DNA from: Pseudooceanicola sediminis | Lineage (GTDB): Bacteria; Pseudomonadota; Alphaproteobacteria; Rhodobacterales; Rhodobacteraceae | Assembly: GCF_003575965.1 (NCBI RefSeq) | Contig: NZ_QWJJ01000015.1 | Location: 1-64,000 of the forward strand | Direction: 5' to 3' | DNA: 64,000 nucleotides | Part shown: piece after piece, positions 52,231-60,614 of the stretch | Position numbering within the stretch: the first letter of the stretch is position 1 | How the letters are laid out: every line of letters begins with the position of its first letter | Notes under the pieces: generated by a model | What the model was told of the DNA's origin: nothing | Database searches by the model: none | What the model saw: the letters and a program-made list of their open reading frames with translations, nothing else | Made by a program: the position numbers and the translations under genes

Positions 52231-53544
52231 ATGCTGAGCGATCCCTTTACCACCGGCCTTCTGGGTCTTCTGGCCATGTTCGTGCTGATCTTCCTTCAGG
52301 TGCCCGTGGGCATCGCCATGGGGATCGTCGGCGTCGTCGGTTGCGGGCTGATCATCGGTTTCGCCCCGGCGCTGACGCTGCTGGCGACCGAACCGTCCTC
52401 CTCGATGGCGTCGGAAAGCTTTGCCGTCGTCGCCATGTTCCTGCTGATGGGCAACCTGGCCCACGTCGGCGGGCTGTCGCGCGAACTCTACCGCCTCGCG
52501 CATGTCTACCTCGGTCACAAGCGCGGCGGGCTGATCTTTGCGACCATCGGCGCCTGCGCGGGCTTCGGCGCGATCTGCGGCTCTTCTGTCGCCACGGCGG
52601 CGACAATGGCCCGCATCGCCCTGCCCGAGATGCTGGAGCGCGGCTATGCCAAGTCGCTGGCCGCGGGGTCCATCGCGGCGGGCGGAACGCTGGGCATGAT
52701 CGTTCCGCCCTCCGTCGTCATGATCCTCTATGCCATCCTGACCGAGAATTCGATCATCGCGCTGTTCCTCGCGGCCATCGTGCCCGGCCTGCTGGCGGTC
52801 CTGGTGTACTTTGTCGCGGTCTACTTCGTCGTCCGGGCCAATCCAGACGCCGCGCCGGTCGGACCCAAGGCCAGCTGGCGCGAACGCCGACAGGTCACCG
52901 GGCAAGGCTGGGCGGTGGTGCTTCTGGCCGTCATCGTCTCGGGCGGCATCTATTCGGGGATCTTCACGGTGTCCGAAGCGGCGTCGGTCGGGGCGACCGT
53001 GGCGCTGCTGCTGGCCCTCTTCCGGCGGCGCCTGACGGTGAGAAAGTTCCTCGCGGCCCTCGGCGATACCGCGGCCAATACCGGCATGATCTTCATCATG
53101 ATCATCGGCGCCTCGGTGTTTTCCTACTTCGCCACGCTGTCCGGCCTACCCATGGCCACGGTCGACTGGATTCAGAGCCTGGCCCTGCCGCCGCTGCTGG
53201 TGCTCTGCCTGCTGATGGTCTTCTACCTGATCCTCGGCGCGATCTTCGACACCATCGCGGCCATGGTGCTGACACTGCCCTTCGTCTACCCGCTGATCAT
53301 CGGGCTGGGCTACGACCCGGTCTGGTGGGGCGTGATCAACATCGTGGTGATCGAACTGGGCATGATCACACCGCCCATCGGCATCAACGTCTTCGTCCTG
53401 CACGGCATGGCGCGCGACCTGCCGCTCTCGACGATCTTCCGGGGCGTCGTCCCCTTCATCATCGCTGACGTGGTGCGACTGGTCATCCTGATCCTGTTCC
53501 CACCCCTCAGCCTCTGGCTCCCCGGAGTACTCGGATGGCTCTGA
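52231..53544 (+). CDS. dctM: TRAP transporter large permease DctM
   Basis: The 437-residue protein is a 12-helix transporter of the DctM family. Visible: VPVGIAMGIVGVVGC, GFGAICGSSVATAATMARIALPEM, GSIAAGGTLGMIVPPSVVMILYA and ITPPIGINVFVLHGMA. The two GxG/P-rich hairpins are the sodium/substrate sites. It overlaps the next gene by 10 bases (53535-53544), so the racemase-like protein is coupled to the transporter. Confidence 0.93.
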   Translation: MLSDPFTTGLLGLLAMFVLIFLQVPVGIAMGIVGVVGCGLIIGFAPALTLLATEPSSSMASESFAVVAMFLLMGNLAHVGGLSRELYRLAHVYLGHKRGGLIFATIGACAGFGAICGSSVATAATMARIALPEMLERGYAKSLAAGSIAAGGTLGMIVPPSVVMILYAILTENSIIALFLAAIVPGLLAVLVYFVAVYFVVRANPDAAPVGPKASWRERRQVTGQGWAVVLLAVIVSGGIYSGIFTVSEAASVGATVALLLALFRRRLTVRKFLAALGDTAANTGMIFIMIIGASVFSYFATLSGLPMATVDWIQSLALPPLLVLCLLMVFYLILGAIFDTIAAMVLTLPFVYPLIIGLGYDPVWWGVINIVVIELGMITPPIGINVFVLHGMARDLPLSTIFRGVVPFIIADVVRLVILILFPPLSLWLPGVLGWL

Positions 53545-54314
53545 AAGAATATGGCAACGCAGGCACGATCGGGGTCCTGACCCCGCAGGCCAACACCACC
53601 GTCGAACCCGAACTCTGGGCGCTGCTGCCCGCGCACTGGTCCATGCTCAACGCGCGCCTGACATCCGACAAGGGCACGATCGAGGACCGGCTGGTCGACT
53701 ACACCACCAAGTTCGCAGAAACCTCGGGCCAGTTCGCCAATGCCCCGGTCGACGTGCTGACAGCGGCCTGCACCGGGGCCTCCTACCTGATCGGCCAACA
53801 GGCCGAGGCGCGCCTCGTGGACCAGGTGCAGGCCCGGCGCAATCTGCCCTTCCTGACCGCCGCGCTGGCGTCTGTTGCGGCCCTCAGGGCGATGGGCGCC
53901 AGAAAGATCGCCCTGCTGACCCCCTATCCCGAAAGCCTGAATGTCCATTCGACACCGTACTGGGAAAGCTTCGGTTTCCAGGTCGTGGCCAAGGCCGGGC
54001 CCGAACTGGAAACCAGCGCGTTCCATCCGATCTATGCAATGACGGGGCCGGGCGTCCTGGCGTCCTATCGCAGGCTTTCGGCAGACAGCGGCGCGGATGC
54101 GGTTCTCATGCTCGGTACCGGCATGGCCACGCTGCACCCCATGATCGCGGGCCACGCCGAAGGGCTGATCCCGGCGATTTCATGCAACGTGGCGCTGGTC
54201 TGGGCCGCCGTGCAAAAGACCACGTGGGACAAGGTGTCGGACGGTGATTTGCAGGCATGGATCACCGGCAGGCAATGGGCGGACCGGCTGAACGTGATGT
54301 ACCCCGCACCCTGA
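53535..54314 (+). CDS. Asp/Glu racemase superfamily protein (maleate isomerase-like) lacking one Cys
   Basis: The 259-residue protein has the fold of Asp/Glu racemases, maleate isomerases and arylmalonate decarboxylase: GTIGVLTPQANTTVEPEL near the N-terminus, LTAACTGASYLIG (Cys79, first catalytic position), and LMLGTGMATLHPMI. In maleate isomerases this last segment usually reads LSCTNLRTL and contains the second catalytic Cys; here the place is Gly194. SCNVALVWAAV follows later (Cys217). It therefore has one-sided cysteine chemistry or a different reaction, possibly decarboxylation. It overlaps dctM, so it likely acts on the transported acid. Confidence 0.85.
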   Translation: MALKEYGNAGTIGVLTPQANTTVEPELWALLPAHWSMLNARLTSDKGTIEDRLVDYTTKFAETSGQFANAPVDVLTAACTGASYLIGQQAEARLVDQVQARRNLPFLTAALASVAALRAMGARKIALLTPYPESLNVHSTPYWESFGFQVVAKAGPELETSAFHPIYAMTGPGVLASYRRLSADSGADAVLMLGTGMATLHPMIAGHAEGLIPAISCNVALVWAAVQKTTWDKVSDGDLQAWITGRQWADRLNVMYPAP

Positions 54315-54440
54315 TCCGCCCACCCCCACAGCCCCGCGTACGACCCCCGCCAGCCGCCCCTGCGCCGACCGGCGGCAGATCGGTCATGGCGCGCCCTGCC
54401 GCGACGGGATAACACTGTCGCGCCACGACGGAGGGATGCC

Positions 54441-54827
54441 ATGACGCCGGAAACATTGTCGCAGTTTTACCTGGGCTATATCGATTGCCTCAACACGCAG
54501 GACTGGGCGCGCCTCGGCCTCTACGTGCACGGCGCTGTCGAACACAACGACAGGCCGCTTGGGCTGGACGGCTATCGGCAGATGCTCGAAAACGACTTTC
54601 GTGCCATCCCGGACCTGACGTTCAACATCGCCAAGCTCGCTTCGCAGCCGCCCTGCATCGCCGCACGGCTGGCCTTCGACTGTACCCCGGTGGGCACGCT
54701 TTTCGATCTGCCGGTCGACGGGCGGCGCGTGCAGTTCAGCGAAAATGTCTTTTACGAGGTCGCCGAGGGGCGCATCAGATGGGTCTGGTCCGTCATCGAC
54801 ACTGCGGCAATCGCGGCGCAGCTCTGA
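54441..54827 (+). CDS. SnoaL-like (NTF2-fold) protein
   Basis: The 128-residue protein has the NTF2-like cone seen in SnoaL ester cyclases: FYLGYIDCLNTQDWARLGLYVH, a central VEHNDRPLGLDGYRQML, NDFRAIPDLTFNI and ENVFYEVAEGRIRWVWSVID. It may catalyse a small ring, lactone or isomerisation step, or bind a ligand only. The key acid-base residues of SnoaL (His, Asp) are plausible in VEHND and PVDG but not proven. ATG follows CGGAGGG. It is separated by 126 bp from the racemase-like gene and may or may not be cotranscribed. Confidence 0.8.
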   Translation: MTPETLSQFYLGYIDCLNTQDWARLGLYVHGAVEHNDRPLGLDGYRQMLENDFRAIPDLTFNIAKLASQPPCIAARLAFDCTPVGTLFDLPVDGRRVQFSENVFYEVAEGRIRWVWSVIDTAAIAAQL

Positions 54828-54831
54828 CAGG

Positions 54832-54865
54832 TCTGGCCCCCGAACTGGCCCCGAGCTGGCCCCAA
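54832..54865 (+). repeat. Three ~11-bp tandem repeats, CTGGCCCC type
   Basis: CTGGCCCC occurs three times immediately after the SnoaL stop with spacing 12 then 11 bp. It is short, GC-rich and without obvious function. It may be part of a stem-loop that ends the transcript, but no pairing partner is clear. Confidence 0.4.
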
Positions 54866-55045
54866 GACAGACCCGCCCCACGACACTGGCGCCCGCACCG
54901 CTGGCAGCCGCGCCGCTTCCTGCATCGGCTCTGCCTGAAATGCCACCCTGTCGCCACACCCGACCCTGCGCGCAGCGCGGGCGGTCTTACGATCCCCTGC
55001 CGGATGGCCTAACCTAGAGGGGTCACAGGACAACGGGGCATCGAC

Positions 55046-55741
55046 ATGCTGAACAGGGTTGGCGATCAGCGTACCGCGACAATCGACTTGATGCTGGCCG
55101 GGTTGCTGTCGTCAATCGCCGGGGCGCTGAATGCCGTCGGATTTCTGATGGCCGGGTCGTTCACCGCGAACATGACGGGCAATGTCTCGGCCTTTGCCGA
55201 TCACCTGGCCGGGGGGCAGGTCGGGCTGGCGCTGTCATTCGCGGGACTGGCGGCGGCCTTCATCTGCGGCGCGGCGGCCGCCGCCCTGGCGATCCAGCTG
55301 GGCGAGGCACGGCATCTGCGCTCGGTCTACGCCCTGGCCATCGTGGCCGAGGCCGCCTTGCTGCTGTTGCTCGGCGCGGCGCTGGTCTCGACCGCCGACG
55401 ATGCGCAGCAGGTGCCACTGGTCATCGCGCTCAGCTTCATCATGGGGCTGCAAAATGCGGTGACCACGCTGATTTCACGGGCGCGGGTGCGCACCACGCA
55501 TGTCTCCGGGATGGCGACGGATGTCGGCATCGAACTGGCGGCTCTGGTCGCGGGCGACACGGCGCGCCGCGCGGCCCTGCCGAACCTCAGGCTGCATGGG
55601 CTGACGCTGGTTTCCTTTGCGGCGGGCGGTGTCGCCGGGGCCTTGCTGTTCGCGCTGATCGGGCGCTGGCTGTTCGTCCTTGCCGCCGCCGTGCTGCTGC
55701 TGATCGCCCTGCCCGAAGTCATCCGGGGGCAGCGCCGCTGA
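55046..55741 (+). CDS. YoaK/DUF1275 membrane protein
   Basis: The 231-residue protein has about six hydrophobic helices. It carries the DUF1275 pattern: [32 protein letters not shown] (the conserved F-x3-MTGN stretch) and [25 protein letters not shown]. The function of the family is unknown; members are linked to membrane transport or small-molecule uptake. It begins 219 bp after the SnoaL gene, behind a different intergenic region, so it is probably a separate unit. Confidence 0.85.
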   Translation: MLNRVGDQRTATIDLMLAGLLSSIAGALNAVGFLMAGSFTANMTGNVSAFADHLAGGQVGLALSFAGLAAAFICGAAAAALAIQLGEARHLRSVYALAIVAEAALLLLLGAALVSTADDAQQVPLVIALSFIMGLQNAVTTLISRARVRTTHVSGMATDVGIELAALVAGDTARRAALPNLRLHGLTLVSFAAGGVAGALLFALIGRWLFVLAAAVLLLIALPEVIRGQRR

Positions 55742-56235
55742 TCAGCGCGGGCGCACGGGCCGCCCCTGCGGCAAACCTCCCGTCCCCCGTCCCCCGTCTT
55801 CCGCCGCATCCGGGGGGCATCTGATCGCCAGCGCTCCGGCCATCTCTCCGCCGGGCGTCTCACCTCACCGCCGGCCATCTCACCTCCGGGCCGCACTCCG
55901 AGGCCGGTCTTGCTGTTGGCGGGTCCGGTCGGCAAACGCGCCCGCTGCACCGTGCGCGGCGTTAATCAGGGTTGTTCGACCTCACGCGCACCGCTCACTC
56001 ACCGCTCGGATACCGTCAAGATACCGACGTTGCAAAATGGCCTCCGGCCCTTGTTAACATGGCACTTTGGCCGAGTCGCCGCGCCGACGTCGGTATTGCC
56101 CCTTTGCCCCCCGCGCGCCATCTTGGTCTGCCCCCGTGCGATTGTATCCACAAGGTACCTTGTGCCGCCCGGTCAAGGGCTTAGGTTAAGCCGGGCGTTT
56201 GCAACGCAGCCAGGACCTTCAGCCAAGGGCGACGC
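55742..56235. other. 494-bp non-coding stretch with a C/T-rich low-complexity region
   Basis: The first part has CCCGTCC repeated about three times and two versions of a GGCCATCTC sequence with CTCACCTC flanks. No gene is supported. The second half contains the phased ACCG array (55990-56030) and a distal inverted copy, ACGTCGGTAT at 56087-56096. A promoter for the hemerythrin gene is expected here. Confidence 0.5.
55990..56030. promoter_or_regulatory. Second 11-bp-phased ACCG array
   Basis: ACCG occurs at 55990, 56001, 56012 and 56023, exactly 11 bp apart, with an ACCT at 55979 as a possible fifth. The two right-hand copies read GATACCG, the reverse complement of the CGGTATC unit at 499-541. 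An inverted ACGTCGGTAT copy of the last unit lies at 56087-56096. The array ends 206 bp before the hemerythrin start. Confidence 0.55.
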
Positions 56236-56829
56236 ATGACCAATTCCAATTCTCCCGGGCACGCCAAGGCCGGTTCGCTCACCCACGATCTGGACGAAGC
56301 CGGCCGTCCCCACGCCCCGCCCATCCCAGGCGCCACCGATCTGCACCGCCGCCAAGGCCGCCACCTGGCCGCGATCCACCGGATGCATCTGCGTGACATC
56401 GCTGAAATCAGCGGTCTCGTCGCGCGGATCGACAGCGACACCAGCGCCCCGGGCCAGCTGGTCGACAAGGTGCAGGCCCTTGCAGTGACACGCAATATTC
56501 GCACCTTTGGCACTCTGTGCGGTGGCGAATGCAACCGCCTGCTGTTCCACCATGACGCCGAGGAACAGCACGTCTTTCCCATCCTCGAACAACGCGGCAG
56601 CGACGGTCTGCGTGCCGTCGTGGCCAAGCTGCGCCAGGAACACGAAGTCATTCATACCCTGCTGGAACAGCTCGCGATCGGGGCCCGGCGCGTGTTGTCG
56701 GAACCCGACGCATCGGCCTACGGGGATCTGCGCGCCACCTTCACTGCACTTGAAACCGCGCTCCGATCGCACTTTCATTACGAGGAAACCGAGCTTGAAG
56801 AAGCGCTCGGTGTTCATGATGCCCTTTGA
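56236..56829 (+). CDS. Hemerythrin-domain protein
   Basis: The 197-residue protein has a hemerythrin HHE-type four-helix core (about 85-190). The di-iron ligand helices are visible as LFHHDAEEQHVFP, RQEHEVIHTLL and HFHYEETELEEAL. The N-terminal 45 residues are variable and Gly/His-rich. Hemerythrin proteins bind O2 or NO, or act in iron-sulfur repair and redox sensing. It is 27 bp upstream of a flavin reductase, so the two are probably one operon. The iron ligand spacing is close to the HHE family but not confirmed by alignment. Confidence 0.85.
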   Translation: MTNSNSPGHAKAGSLTHDLDEAGRPHAPPIPGATDLHRRQGRHLAAIHRMHLRDIAEISGLVARIDSDTSAPGQLVDKVQALAVTRNIRTFGTLCGGECNRLLFHHDAEEQHVFPILEQRGSDGLRAVVAKLRQEHEVIHTLLEQLAIGARRVLSEPDASAYGDLRATFTALETALRSHFHYEETELEEALGVHDAL

Positions 56830-56856
56830 CAGATACCCACAGGAACAGGACCTGAC

Positions 56857-57429
56857 ATGACCCTTAAACTCAAAGTCATCACCGGCTCGACCCGGCCCGG
56901 CCGCGTCGGCCCCACCGTTGCCAAATGGGCTGTCCAAGCCGCTGAGGCAAATGGCAAATTCGAGGTCGAGGCCGTTGACCTGGCAGACATGAACCTGCCG
57001 CTGCTCGACGAAGCCAACCACCCGGCGATGCAGAAATACGAACATGAGCACACCAAGCGCTGGAGCGCGATCATCGGGGATGCGGACGCGTTTGTCTTCG
57101 TCACGCCTGAGTACGATTTCTTTGCCCCCGCCGCGCTGGTCAATGCGGTGCAGGTGCTGCTGAAGGAATGGAAATACAAACCCGCGGGCGTTGTCAGCTA
57201 TGGCGGTATCTCGGGCGGGCTGCGCTCGGCGCAGGTGCTGCGCGGGCTGCTTGGAAACGTCGGGGCCGTCGCCATCCCTCAAGGCGTGCCGCTGCCGCTG
57301 TTTTCGCAATATATCTCTGACGATGGCACGTTCACGCCCAACGAAAAGGTCACCGAGGGTGCCGAGGCGATGTTCGATGAACTGGCCCGTTGGGCCGGCG
57401 CGCTCAAGCCGCTGCACAGCCCCGCCTGA
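56857..57429 (+). CDS. NAD(P)H-dependent FMN reductase
   Basis: This 190-residue flavodoxin-fold protein has KVITGSTRPGRVGPTVAKW (FMN phosphate loop) and VFVTPEYDFFAPAALVNAV (FMN isoalloxazine loop), then GGISGGLRSAQVLR. It is like ArsH/SsuE/YieF-type reductases that pass electrons from NAD(P)H to quinones, azo dyes, chromate or flavins. ATG follows an AGGAACAGGACC sequence. It is 27 bp downstream of the hemerythrin gene and ends at a terminator. A partner role in reducing the hemerythrin or in oxidative stress is inferred. Confidence 0.88.
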   Translation: MTLKLKVITGSTRPGRVGPTVAKWAVQAAEANGKFEVEAVDLADMNLPLLDEANHPAMQKYEHEHTKRWSAIIGDADAFVFVTPEYDFFAPAALVNAVQVLLKEWKYKPAGVVSYGGISGGLRSAQVLRGLLGNVGAVAIPQGVPLPLFSQYISDDGTFTPNEKVTEGAEAMFDELARWAGALKPLHSPA

Positions 57430-57460
57430 TCAGCCGCCGTTCTTTGCGGCCCCTGACACG

Positions 57461-57494
57461 GAAACAGCCGGACCCGCAGGGGCCCGGCTGTTTC
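57461..57494. terminator. Bidirectional terminator between the FMN reductase and accA genes
   Basis: GAAACAGCCGG at 57461-57471 pairs with CCGGCTGTTTC at 57484-57494, an 11-bp perfect stem with a GC-rich loop, and ACTTTT follows. It lies between convergent stops and would serve both transcripts. Confidence 0.75.
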
Positions 57495-57530
57495 ACTTTT
57501 GCCATGGCTGTACAGCCGGTTGTAGCGGCC

Positions 57531-58493
57531 TCAGGCCGCCAGACCGCGCGCGCCCATGTCTAGGAATTTCTTGCGGCGATCATGGATCAACGCCTTGCGA
57601 TCCATCCCTTTCATGCTGTCCAGCAGGCCCTGGATCTCGGTGCCCACGGCCTTCATGGATTGATCCGGCCCGCGATGTGCGCCGCCGACCGGCTCTCCGA
57701 TGATCCGGTCGATCACACCCAGGTTGTGCAGGTCCTGGGCGGTGACCCGCATGGCCTCGGCGGCCTCACGCATCTTTTCCGCGTTCTTCCACAAGATCGA
57801 CGCGCAGCCCTCGGGCGAGATGACGGAATAGATCGAATGTTCCAGCATCGCGACGCGGTTCGCCGCGGCAATCGCGACAGCGCCGCCCGATCCGCCCTCG
57901 CCAATGATCACGCTGATCATCGGCACGCCGATCTGAAGGCACTTTTCCGTAGACCTGGCAATGGCTTCGGACTGACCGCGTTCCTCGGCACCCTTGCCGG
58001 GATAGGCCCCGGCGGTATCAACCAGGCTGATCACGGGCATGTTGAAACGGTCCGCGATTTCCATCAGGCGGATCGCCTTGCGATAGCCTTCGGGCCGGGC
58101 CATGCCGAAATTCCGTTCGATCCGGCTCTTGGTGTCGTTGCCCTTTTCGTGGCCGATCACCATCACGGGGCGGTCGTTGAAACGTGCCAGGCCACCCATC
58201 AGGGCCAGGTCATCGGCAAAGTTCCGGTCGCCCGCCAGCGGAGTGTATTCGCTGAACAGGTTCGCGATGTAATCCTTGCAATGGGGGCGGTCGGGGTGGC
58301 GCGCCACCTGGCATTTGCGCCAGGGCGTCAGCTTGGCATACATGTCCACCAGCATGTCGGCGGCTTTCTTGTCCAGCGCCGCCGCCTCGGACTCGACGTC
58401 CATATCCTCGTTCTGCCGGGCCATGGCACGCAGCTCTTCGGCCTTGCCTTCAATCTCGGCAAGGGGGCGTTCAAAGTCGAGGTAATTGGTCAT
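57531..58493 (-). CDS. accA: Acetyl-CoA carboxylase carboxyltransferase subunit alpha
   Basis: The 320-residue protein is AccA, half of the carboxyltransferase that makes malonyl-CoA for fatty acid synthesis. Features: [26 protein letters not shown]-like [42 protein letters not shown] in three blocks, [36 protein letters not shown] and [11 protein letters not shown]. Length is that of family members. It is convergent to the FMN reductase and ends at the terminator. The AccD partner is not in the window. Confidence 0.96.
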   Translation of the reverse strand: MTNYLDFERPLAEIEGKAEELRAMARQNEDMDVESEAAALDKKAADMLVDMYAKLTPWRKCQVARHPDRPHCKDYIANLFSEYTPLAGDRNFADDLALMGGLARFNDRPVMVIGHEKGNDTKSRIERNFGMARPEGYRKAIRLMEIADRFNMPVISLVDTAGAYPGKGAEERGQSEAIARSTEKCLQIGVPMISVIIGEGGSGGAVAIAAANRVAMLEHSIYSVISPEGCASILWKNAEKMREAAEAMRVTAQDLHNLGVIDRIIGEPVGGAHRGPDQSMKAVGTEIQGLLDSMKGMDRKALIHDRRKKFLDMGARGLAA

Positions 58494-58615
58494 CCGGGAC
58501 TCCCACTTTCACTGCTGGTTATATGACGGCGACAGGCTCGGGATGCAATAAGGCAAGATATGGCGCGCCCGCGCCGGCTCGGATCTGCCGCCGGACGCGG
58601 CCTCCGGCCTGCCCG

Positions 58616-59221
58616 TCAGTGCAGGAACACCGGATAAAGCGATGCCACCAGCAATGCCGCCATCGACCAGTTGAACGCGCGCAGGCGGGTCGGGTTGCGC
58701 AACAGCCGGCGGACCTGTTGCCCCAGCACCACCCAGATCGACAGCGACGGCAGACAGACCAGGCCGAACACCAGGGCGATCAGTGCCACCGCCGGCAGGC
58801 TGCGGCCCGGCGCGTAGATGGTGATCGCCGTCAGTGACATGGTCCAGGCCTTTGGGTTAACCCATTGAAAGGCGACGGCCTGTAAAAAGCTCATCGGGCG
58901 GCGTGTCGGGTCGGTCTCATTGCCCGGCGGGGCGGCGTTGGCGATTTTCCACGCCAGGTACAACAGGTAGGCAACACTGGCCACGGTCAGGATCTGGCGC
59001 AACATCGGCAGGGTTTCGAACAATTGCATCAGGCCGATCCCGACCAGCAGAACCATCGCGGCGAAACCGAACGCGATGCCCAGCATATGTGGCAGGGTGC
59101 GCCGATAGCCAAAGTTCGCGCCCGACGCCATCACCATCAGGTTGTTCGGCCCCGGAGTGACGGACGACACGACGCAGAAAAGGATCAGTGCCGCAAGAAA
59201 GTTCAGTGTCAGCGTCGTCAT
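58616..59221 (-). CDS. LysE/RhtB-family amino-acid exporter
   Basis: The 201-residue protein is a six-helix LysE/RhtB exporter. The first helix contains VSSVTPGPNNLMVMASG (the TPGPN motif); later come GYRRTLPHMLGIAFGFAAM and VAFQWVNPKAWTMSLTAI with the NPK motif. It exports amino acids or derivatives. The gene is divergent from an Lrp-type regulator; two ATTGCAAT palindromes in the gap are a likely control site. Substrate unknown. Confidence 0.92.
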   Translation of the reverse strand: MTTLTLNFLAALILFCVVSSVTPGPNNLMVMASGANFGYRRTLPHMLGIAFGFAAMVLLVGIGLMQLFETLPMLRQILTVASVAYLLYLAWKIANAAPPGNETDPTRRPMSFLQAVAFQWVNPKAWTMSLTAITIYAPGRSLPAVALIALVFGLVCLPSLSIWVVLGQQVRRLLRNPTRLRAFNWSMAALLVASLYPVFLH

Positions 59222-59258
59222 GGATGCCTCGGGTTATGGCGTTGCGAAGGGGGAAGGT

Positions 59259-59300
59259 GATTGCAATCATATGCGACGACGCAGCGCTACGGATTGCAAT
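59259..59300. promoter_or_regulatory. Lrp-type operator pair (two ATTGCAAT palindromes)
   Basis: GATTGCAAT occurs at 59259-59267 and 59292-59300, 33 bp apart, three helical turns. ATTGCAAT is a perfect 8-bp palindrome and the first copy extends to a 10-bp palindrome, GATTGCAATC. A weaker TTTTGCAACA follows at 59321-59330. The sites lie between divergent lysE and lrp genes, so Lrp/AsnC-type binding is likely. Confidence 0.65.
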
Positions 59301-59331
59301 GTGCGGATTTTTGTAAGAGATTTTGCAACAA

Positions 59332-59784
59332 ATGGCTAAACTGGATGACATAAACCGAAAGATATTGCGCGTTCTCTCCAAGGACGGCCGCGTGTCGAAT
59401 CTTGATCTGGCCGATCGCGTCGGCCTGTCACCCTCGGCGTGTCTGCGCCGCGTGCAGGAGCTTGAGAAAAGCGGCGTGATCCTGGGCTATCGTGCGGTGC
59501 TTGATCCGATGGCAATGGGGGTGGGGTTCGTTGCCTATGTCAGCGTGGGCCTGTCGGAACATACCAAGCTGTCCCAGGAAACCTTCGAACAGACGATCGC
59601 GGCCTCGCCCGAGGTGCGCGAATGCCATAACATCACCGGATCACGCGAATACCTGCTGCGGGTCGAGGCGGCGGATCTCGCCGCCTACAAGAGGTTCCAC
59701 ACAGACGTGCTGGGCACGCTGCCCCATGTCAACGCGCTGACCTCTTATGTTGTCATGGGCTCGCCCAAGGACGAACGCGCCTGA
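59332..59784 (+). CDS. Lrp/AsnC-family transcriptional regulator
   Basis: The 150-residue protein has a helix-turn-helix (KLDDINRKILRVLSKDGR; DLADRVGLSPSACLRRVQEL) and an RAM ligand-binding domain (about 65-145) with VRECHNITGSREYLLRV and the conserved Gly. It resembles exporter-controlling Lrp members that bind amino acids. ATG at 59332 is used; TTG is possible 9 bp upstream. Divergent from the LysE exporter, so it probably activates export when amino acids accumulate. Confidence 0.92.
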   Translation: MAKLDDINRKILRVLSKDGRVSNLDLADRVGLSPSACLRRVQELEKSGVILGYRAVLDPMAMGVGFVAYVSVGLSEHTKLSQETFEQTIAASPEVRECHNITGSREYLLRVEAADLAAYKRFHTDVLGTLPHVNALTSYVVMGSPKDERA

Positions 59785-59788
59785 TGGA

Positions 59789-60337
59789 TCAGTCGCAATA
59801 GGCGGCCTGTTCCGCAATGGCCTGGCCCGCGCCCGTCAGGCTGACCGGATAGGTCTGCCCGCCCACGGTCAGCTGCTGACCGCGCCGCAGGATGTCGAGA
59901 AAGGTGTCGCGTGCCGCGGCGTCCGGGAACAGCATCTTGTAGCCATGCACTGTGCCTGAGGCGATGTTGGGATCTTTCGTCGCGCCGGTGTACGCCACCA
60001 GATAGCCGCCTTCGTTGCCATCAACGGCAAAGCGGACCTCGGCGGTATACGCCTTGCCGCGCCCCGCCTTTCCCGGCACTCCGGGCAGCTTGTCGGCAAA
60101 ACCCAACCGGACCGAAGGCGCGCCTTCGTCGCAGCGAATCGAGAAATACTCACCCACCTGCGCGCGCTCCTGCGTCAGGTACATCAACAGGCCGTTCTTG
60201 TCGGCTTCCTTGCTCTGCATCCATTGTCCGGCAAAGACCTTGGCGATCGGAGTTTCGATCACGTCCTGCGCAAAGACAGGCGTGGCAAGGCAAAGGCCGG
60301 TCAGGCCGATGGCAAGGGCGGTCTTGGGAAGGTGCAT
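59789..60337 (-). CDS. Secreted protein of unknown function (possibly IalB-like)
   Basis: The 182-residue product has a typical Sec signal (HLPKTALAIGLTGLCLATPVFAQ). The mature part has FSIRCDEGAPSVRLGF and an AAYCD end, a pair of Cys residues that may form a disulfide, and VHGYKMLFPDAAARDTFLDILRRG. It is close in outline to periplasmic IalB-like proteins, but I cannot establish the family. It is convergent to the Lrp gene (4 bp between stops). No catalytic motif is visible. The gene is followed in the 5' direction by 225 bp without a gene. Confidence 0.75.
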   Translation of the reverse strand: MHLPKTALAIGLTGLCLATPVFAQDVIETPIAKVFAGQWMQSKEADKNGLLMYLTQERAQVGEYFSIRCDEGAPSVRLGFADKLPGVPGKAGRGKAYTAEVRFAVDGNEGGYLVAYTGATKDPNIASGTVHGYKMLFPDAAARDTFLDILRRGQQLTVGGQTYPVSLTGAGQAIAEQAAYCD

Positions 60338-60562
60338 GGCAATCTCCGGTCGCTGGCTGCGAAAATCGTGTCGGGCTGCAACCTAAAGCGTTGTAATGAT
60401 TTGCCAAGAGTGCGCGCGTGCCAGAGCCATGCAGGGGCCGACACAATCGCGTTAGCACCGTCGTGTCCGAGTTGGCGGCAGGATGTAGCGGGGCGGCAAG
60501 TCCATACGTCGCCGCATGTTCCAAGGGCCATCACGCCGCACTCCCGCTATGGCTGAAAAAGG

Positions 60563-60597
60563 GAAGCGCCCGTGAGTCCTCCTCTCACGGGCGCTTC
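60563..60597 (-). terminator. Intrinsic terminator of the malyl-CoA lyase gene
   Basis: A perfect 14-bp stem (60563-60576 with 60584-60597, GAAGCGCCCGTGAG) with a 7-base loop is followed on the minus strand by CCCTTTTTC. It lies 17 bp downstream of the mcl1 stop and is a strong rho-independent terminator. Confidence 0.9.
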
Positions 60598-60614
60598 GCC
60601 GAGCATGCCTGCAG

